Made by a program: the position numbers and the translations under genes | In this document: piece by piece, positions 40,670 to 43,572 of the stretch | Layout: the number at the start of each line of letters is the position of its first letter | Position numbering within the stretch: position 1 is the first letter of the stretch | Notes under the pieces: model-generated | Told to the model about the DNA's origin: nothing | Seen by the model: the letters and a program-made list of their open reading frames with translations, nothing else | Databases searched by the model: none | NCBI GenBank assembly: GCA_945905295.1 | Contig: CAMDPX010000036.1 | Location: forward strand, 1-43,572 | DNA length: 43,572 nucleotides | Source: Planctomyces sp. SH-PL62 | Lineage (GTDB): Bacteria > Planctomycetota > Planctomycetia > Planctomycetales > Planctomycetaceae | Direction: 5' to 3'

Positions 40670-41989
40670 TTAAGGTGCTTGGACAAGGCCCTTGCCAACC
40701 CGCGTTGCCGGGAACGGCAGTGGCTTGGCGGTCGCTAGGAGCTTGTTCCGCAGGTTCAGTCCTCGGAGCGACGTGGAAGTCTCCGCCCACAAGGCCGCGC
40801 ATCCGGCCACATGCGGAGTGGCCATGCTGGTGCCACTCAGGACACCGTAACGAACCGGCATGGGAACTGAGGAAAAGACGTCGCGGCCCGGGCCGGCAAT
40901 CTCGATCTTGCCGAAGTTGGAGAACGACGACGGACTCAAGTTCGTATCGAGCGAAGCCACCGACATGATCGTCGGTGAGTTGGCAGGGGCACCCGTGTTA
41001 GATGCGGCGTTACCTGCTGCGGCGATGATCAACAGACCGTTGTTCAACGCGGCCTGTCCCGCCGCCGTGTAGGCCGGCTGGACCGGAGACTGCGAGCCGA
41101 GAGACATCGAGATCACCTGGCAGCGGCTGGCAATCGCCCAGTTCATGCCATTCAAGACGGAACCCGATGTGCCGGACCCCGAGTTCGTCAGCACTTTGCC
41201 GGCGAAAATCGAAGCTCGGAAGCCGATGCCATAGCGTGGCGTGGTTCCCGCTGGTGCTTTGGGGCCGCACGACGTGCCGATGCAGTGGGTGCCGTGTTTG
41301 TTGAGATCCTGAACGGGCTGGCCCACGAAGGTCTGGGTCTGGCCGGCGAACAGGCGACCGGCAAAGTCCGGATGCCCCATGTCCATACCGGTGTCGAGCA
41401 CCGCCACCTTGATGCCCAGGCCGCTGCGCGCGCTCTGCGGAACTTTGCACGCAATCATCCCCCACGTCGCACCGAGAACCAGTATCTCTTCCTCCAAATC
41501 CACCTGCGCCTGTCCGGCCCCTCGCAGATCACTGGCGATGGTTTCCGTCGCCCGGAGAAAGCCGCGCAGGTATTCGCTGACAGCACCCTCGGGCGACCCA
41601 TCCGAGAACACAAAGTACTCGGGGTCAATGGACTCGACGGGACTGTCAGAGGCGATCTCCGACTGCACGCTCATGCTGCGCGCCTGCGCCGCATCGCCAC
41701 CGACCAACGCCACCCCGATTTCCGGGAAGAGGACGGCATCGGCGTCGCCAATATCGTCCAGCGTCACCGCCTGGTTCTCAAACTCTCGCGCGTCGGCAAC
41801 GCGCATCCCCTGCGCACCCAGCGACTGCAATCCCGCCTCAGCCGCCCCTTCCTTGAACGTGACGAGATACCGACCCGTCTCAAGGCTTTCGCCACCGCGC
41901 TCGAGTGCCGCGAGCAGCAATTCTTCAACCGGGGACGAGGCCCGACTGGCGGTGGTGCCGCTCGGTGGTTTTTTGTCAATTCTTGCCAT
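40670..41989 (-). CDS. Subtilase (S8) copy A, canonical active site
   Basis: The 439-aa protein has GGAG 9 bp before its ATG. Residues ~38-100 form an I9-like propeptide segment (GRYLVTFKEGAAEAGLQSLG). A helical/acidic linker (about 105-180) follows, then a peptidase S8 domain (about 190-430) with Asp199 in VAVLDTGMD, His232 in KHGTHCIGT, oxyanion Asn327 in IIAAAGN and Ser388 in SGTSMATPHVAG. All catalytic elements are intact. No signal peptide or membrane segment is visible, which is unusual for subtilases and suggests intracellular action. It is followed by a terminator, an I9 stub and copy B. It lies downstream of a CYTH-like gene and a truncated nuclease gene on the same strand. Confidence 0.92.
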   Translation of the reverse strand: MARIDKKPPSGTTASRASSPVEELLLAALERGGESLETGRYLVTFKEGAAEAGLQSLGAQGMRVADAREFENQAVTLDDIGDADAVLFPEIGVALVGGDAAQARSMSVQSEIASDSPVESIDPEYFVFSDGSPEGAVSEYLRGFLRATETIASDLRGAGQAQVDLEEEILVLGATWGMIACKVPQSARSGLGIKVAVLDTGMDMGHPDFAGRLFAGQTQTFVGQPVQDLNKHGTHCIGTSCGPKAPAGTTPRYGIGFRASIFAGKVLTNSGSGTSGSVLNGMNWAIASRCQVISMSLGSQSPVQPAYTAAGQAALNNGLLIIAAAGNAASNTGAPANSPTIMSVASLDTNLSPSSFSNFGKIEIAGPGRDVFSSVPMPVRYGVLSGTSMATPHVAGCAALWAETSTSLRGLNLRNKLLATAKPLPFPATRVGKGLVQAP

Positions 41990-42274
41990 GATGTTTGCTC
42001 CAATTGCTAGAGGAGTCTCCCAAGGACAGTGACTCTCAATCTGACGTTAGGAGACGAGTGATGCCCACTACGTTGTGGGCCTTGAAAAGAAGCTCAAATC
42101 AATGAACCAACCAATCGCGCCTGTCGATTGCTTGTCTTCGTTCTTTGTTTTGATTCCGATTCCGACAGAAAAGTGTCCTGGCTCTCCCCGGCCGCCATGA
42201 TGTCAGAACCATTGAGACGAGTGGCATCCGGCGAGCATGCCTGGCGCAAAGGGCGAAGGCATTATTCCCTGCGC

Positions 42275-43099
42275 TCAATCCCGCGCAGCATCGCGGTAGA
42301 TGTACTCTGTCTTTGTCATGCCTTCCGGCCTCGAACAGTCAAGTCGCAGCAACAGCGCGTACAGCGACCGGGCTGCTACGGCCAGATTGCGGCTGTAGTG
42401 CTCTTCGCTGTCCTTGATGCGGAACGATAGCTCTGCCACCGCCGGCCGCCCCGCTTTGCCTCGCGCCCAAAGGATCAGCGCCACCGTGGCCTTTTCGGAC
42501 TTTGCTTCACCGTCCGTGTCAAAAACGATCTTGCCGCCCTTCCAGACGCTTTCATCGACTGAGATGCTGTTGACCACCTCCAGGACGGTTTCTGGAGCGC
42601 ACGTCCGACCGTCCGTGCGAAGTGTGCCCAGCACCGGAAAAAGCGACGTGGCTTCGCGAAGCGTTTTCGGCGTCTTCTGCGGCGCGCTTTTGCGATCCTC
42701 CGCCAAAGTGATCGACGCCGAGTGTGAGAACCGGCAACAAAAAGGCCGAGCAATGTCCTCTTCCAATTTGAGCTCACCTTCCAGTCCGGCGGCGGCTCCC
42801 ACGTCTGTCCCGGCCGCGAAGTAGCGATCCTCCGACCGGCACTTGAGGGTGTACTCCAACGATTCATCAACGGCTCGCTGCCGTAGCACCAGCCCATTTC
42901 GGCGGAGAGTGTGGTCCGGAGTGTCGAGGAAGACGATGCGGCGCGTCTCCTGTTCGTCAAGTTTGCCCTTGGTTTGGACCATTGGCAGTGTCTTGGCGGC
43001 CTCTTCAATCTCGTCCCAAACCGCTTTGACGGCCGCGGCCGGGTCGGCGAACGGTTCGTGATTGACCAGCAACTTATACTCGCGGGATTCGACTTTCAT
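42275..43099 (-). CDS. CYTH-like (triphosphate-tunnel) domain protein
   Basis: The protein is 274 aa from the ATG at 43099. A second ATG three bases upstream and the open frame to 43159 are alternatives; the GAGGA near 43104-43108 fits the ATG at 43099 better. Visible CYTH features are an N-terminal VESREYKLLV strand, IVFLDTPDHTLRRNGLVLRQ, the basic strand YTLKCRSEDRY and acidic GLEGELKLEED. This order of alternating acidic and basic strands is that of CYTH enzymes, which bind triphosphates or nucleotides in a tunnel. The first Glu of the ExExK signature is Ser here, so catalysis may be altered. It is between the truncated nuclease gene (56 bp) and the subtilase pair (285 bp). Activity and ligand unknown. 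Confidence 0.65.
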   Translation of the reverse strand: MKVESREYKLLVNHEPFADPAAAVKAVWDEIEEAAKTLPMVQTKGKLDEQETRRIVFLDTPDHTLRRNGLVLRQRAVDESLEYTLKCRSEDRYFAAGTDVGAAAGLEGELKLEEDIARPFCCRFSHSASITLAEDRKSAPQKTPKTLREATSLFPVLGTLRTDGRTCAPETVLEVVNSISVDESVWKGGKIVFDTDGEAKSEKATVALILWARGKAGRPAVAELSFRIKDSEEHYSRNLAVAARSLYALLLRLDCSRPEGMTKTEYIYRDAARD

Positions 43100-43155
43100 C
43101 ATGTCCTCTAGTTCGTCTATTGGCTTGTCACACCCTTTGCGAACAACGCATCGAA

Positions 43156-43446
43156 TCAAAGTACGACATTCGCGAGTGACTCAAGAACGACGGCGGCAGC
43201 ATCGCCGGTAAAACTCTCGGTGGCTTCGTCCGTCTCCATCACGTCCCATTTTCGGAACGGGCCGAAATCGAGGTGAGTCTTGGTTTCCAAGTCCTTCACG
43301 CGAACTTGAACTGCCTTGTACTCACCGACTTCAAATTCCTCGGCCAAATCCGCGATGAGATCGGCTTGGGTCAGAACGAAAGCGGCCGCTCCAAGTTTTC
43401 CCGAGTCTTTCACAAATACAACGACTTGAGGTGCTCGGTGTTTCAC
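43156..43446 (-). pseudogene. C-terminal fragment of a DNA/RNA non-specific endonuclease (NUC1 family)
   Basis: A 96-aa frame (GTG at 43446) carries VVVFVKDSGKLGAAAFVLTQ, ADLIADLAEEFEVGEYKAVQ and THLDFGPFRKWD. These match the last third of Endonuclease_NS/NUC1 proteins, where KVVV..., AFLLSQ and TGLDFGP are conserved. The catalytic DRGH region and everything before it is absent. The upstream side is the end of an IS3-type element that begins around 43452, so the gene was most likely cut by that insertion. The remaining piece cannot be a nuclease. If intact it would be the first gene of the minus-strand cluster with the CYTH-like and subtilase genes. Confidence 0.75.
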
Positions 43447-43451
43447 GGACA

Positions 43452-43572
43452 GTGTGAGTCACTATTTTCGGCAGCCAAAAGGAGGCTGTCCGATGTCTGT
43501 GAAGAAGAAGTTGAAGTCACGTCGAATTCGTCGTCGGTTTACGGAGGAGTTCAAGCAAGAGGCGGTGCAGAT
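43452..43572 (+). mobile_element. IS3-family insertion sequence, left end (continues past window)
   Basis: The probable left end is TGTGAGTCACTATTTTCGGC from about 43452, with GGACAG/CTGTCC inverted sequences (43447 and 43486) near the boundary. It contains the start of a transposase OrfA. The exact terminus cannot be fixed without the other end. Confidence 0.7.
43493..43572 (+). CDS. IS3/IS911-type transposase OrfA (partial)
   Basis: The 5' part only (26 codons in the window) starts at an ATG with GGAGG 8 bp upstream. RRIRRRFTEEFKQEAVQ is the first helix of the HTH_Tnp_1 domain typical of OrfA (InsE/InsC-like), which binds the terminal repeats; OrfB with the DDE domain would follow by frameshift outside the window. 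It is read away from the truncated endonuclease gene. Confidence 0.82.
   Translation, partial: MSVKKKLKSRRIRRRFTEEFKQEAVQ

Noticed and set aside
42000-42075. Possible third I9-like stub upstream of subtilase A
   Set aside because: The leader of copy A resembles that of copy B, but similarity to the I9 coding start is only about 14 of 24 bases by eye, too weak to claim.

Overview
The window looks like a chromosome segment of a Planctomycetota bacterium, probably class Planctomycetia. I infer this from GC-rich DNA, giant receptor-type Ser/Thr kinases with LamG, LRR, beta-helix and sulfatase-modifying-factor-like ectodomains, a VIT/VWA protein, a ThiD2-ThiE fusion, tandem clpP genes, and very many dispersed palindromic repeats. 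No rRNA, tRNA or CRISPR array was recognised.

Layout. 0.1-7.3 kb holds housekeeping and envelope genes: an L,D-transpeptidase (-), a glycosyltransferase-like protein, a CPBP membrane protease, two tandem ClpP peptidases, a coiled-coil lipoprotein and a PDZ protein. 7.3-15.05 kb holds a ClpN-ThiD2-ThiE fusion (-), ribosomal protein S1 (-) with a clear terminator, a VIT/VWA protein (-), ThiS, a hotdog thioesterase and a small Nif11-like protein (-). 15.3-37.8 kb is a signalling region on the + strand: kinase 1 (1828 aa), a frameshifted LRR remnant, a kinase-AAA-TPR regulator (1319 aa), an FAD oxidoreductase, kinases 2 and 3 (1421 and 1673 aa) and a Tat-exported NIPSNAP protein. A degraded kinase/LRR pseudogene follows at 37.9-38.7 kb. 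38.9-43.4 kb is a minus-strand cluster: a truncated NUC-type endonuclease, a CYTH-like protein, two tandem subtilases and a small I9-propeptide-like protein. The start of an IS3-family element cuts it at the right edge.

Two themes stand out. First, several families of 40-130 bp inverted repeats lie between genes, and some sit in frame inside genes. One is in the turn between the catalytic loop and the DMG motif of kinase 1. One is in the C-lobe of kinases 2 and 3, and its intergenic relative also supplies the stop codon of the VIT/VWA gene. One is in the juxtamembrane linker of kinases 2 and 3, and one is in the AAA region of the kinase-ATPase. Second, the subtilase cluster is a tandem duplication. 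The downstream copy keeps its Asp/His/Ser triad but has lost the oxyanion Asn and the conserved residues around His and Ser. Only a stub of the first copy's I9-like gene survives between the two. The three giant kinases are mosaics of shared modules, which indicates recombination among paralogues.
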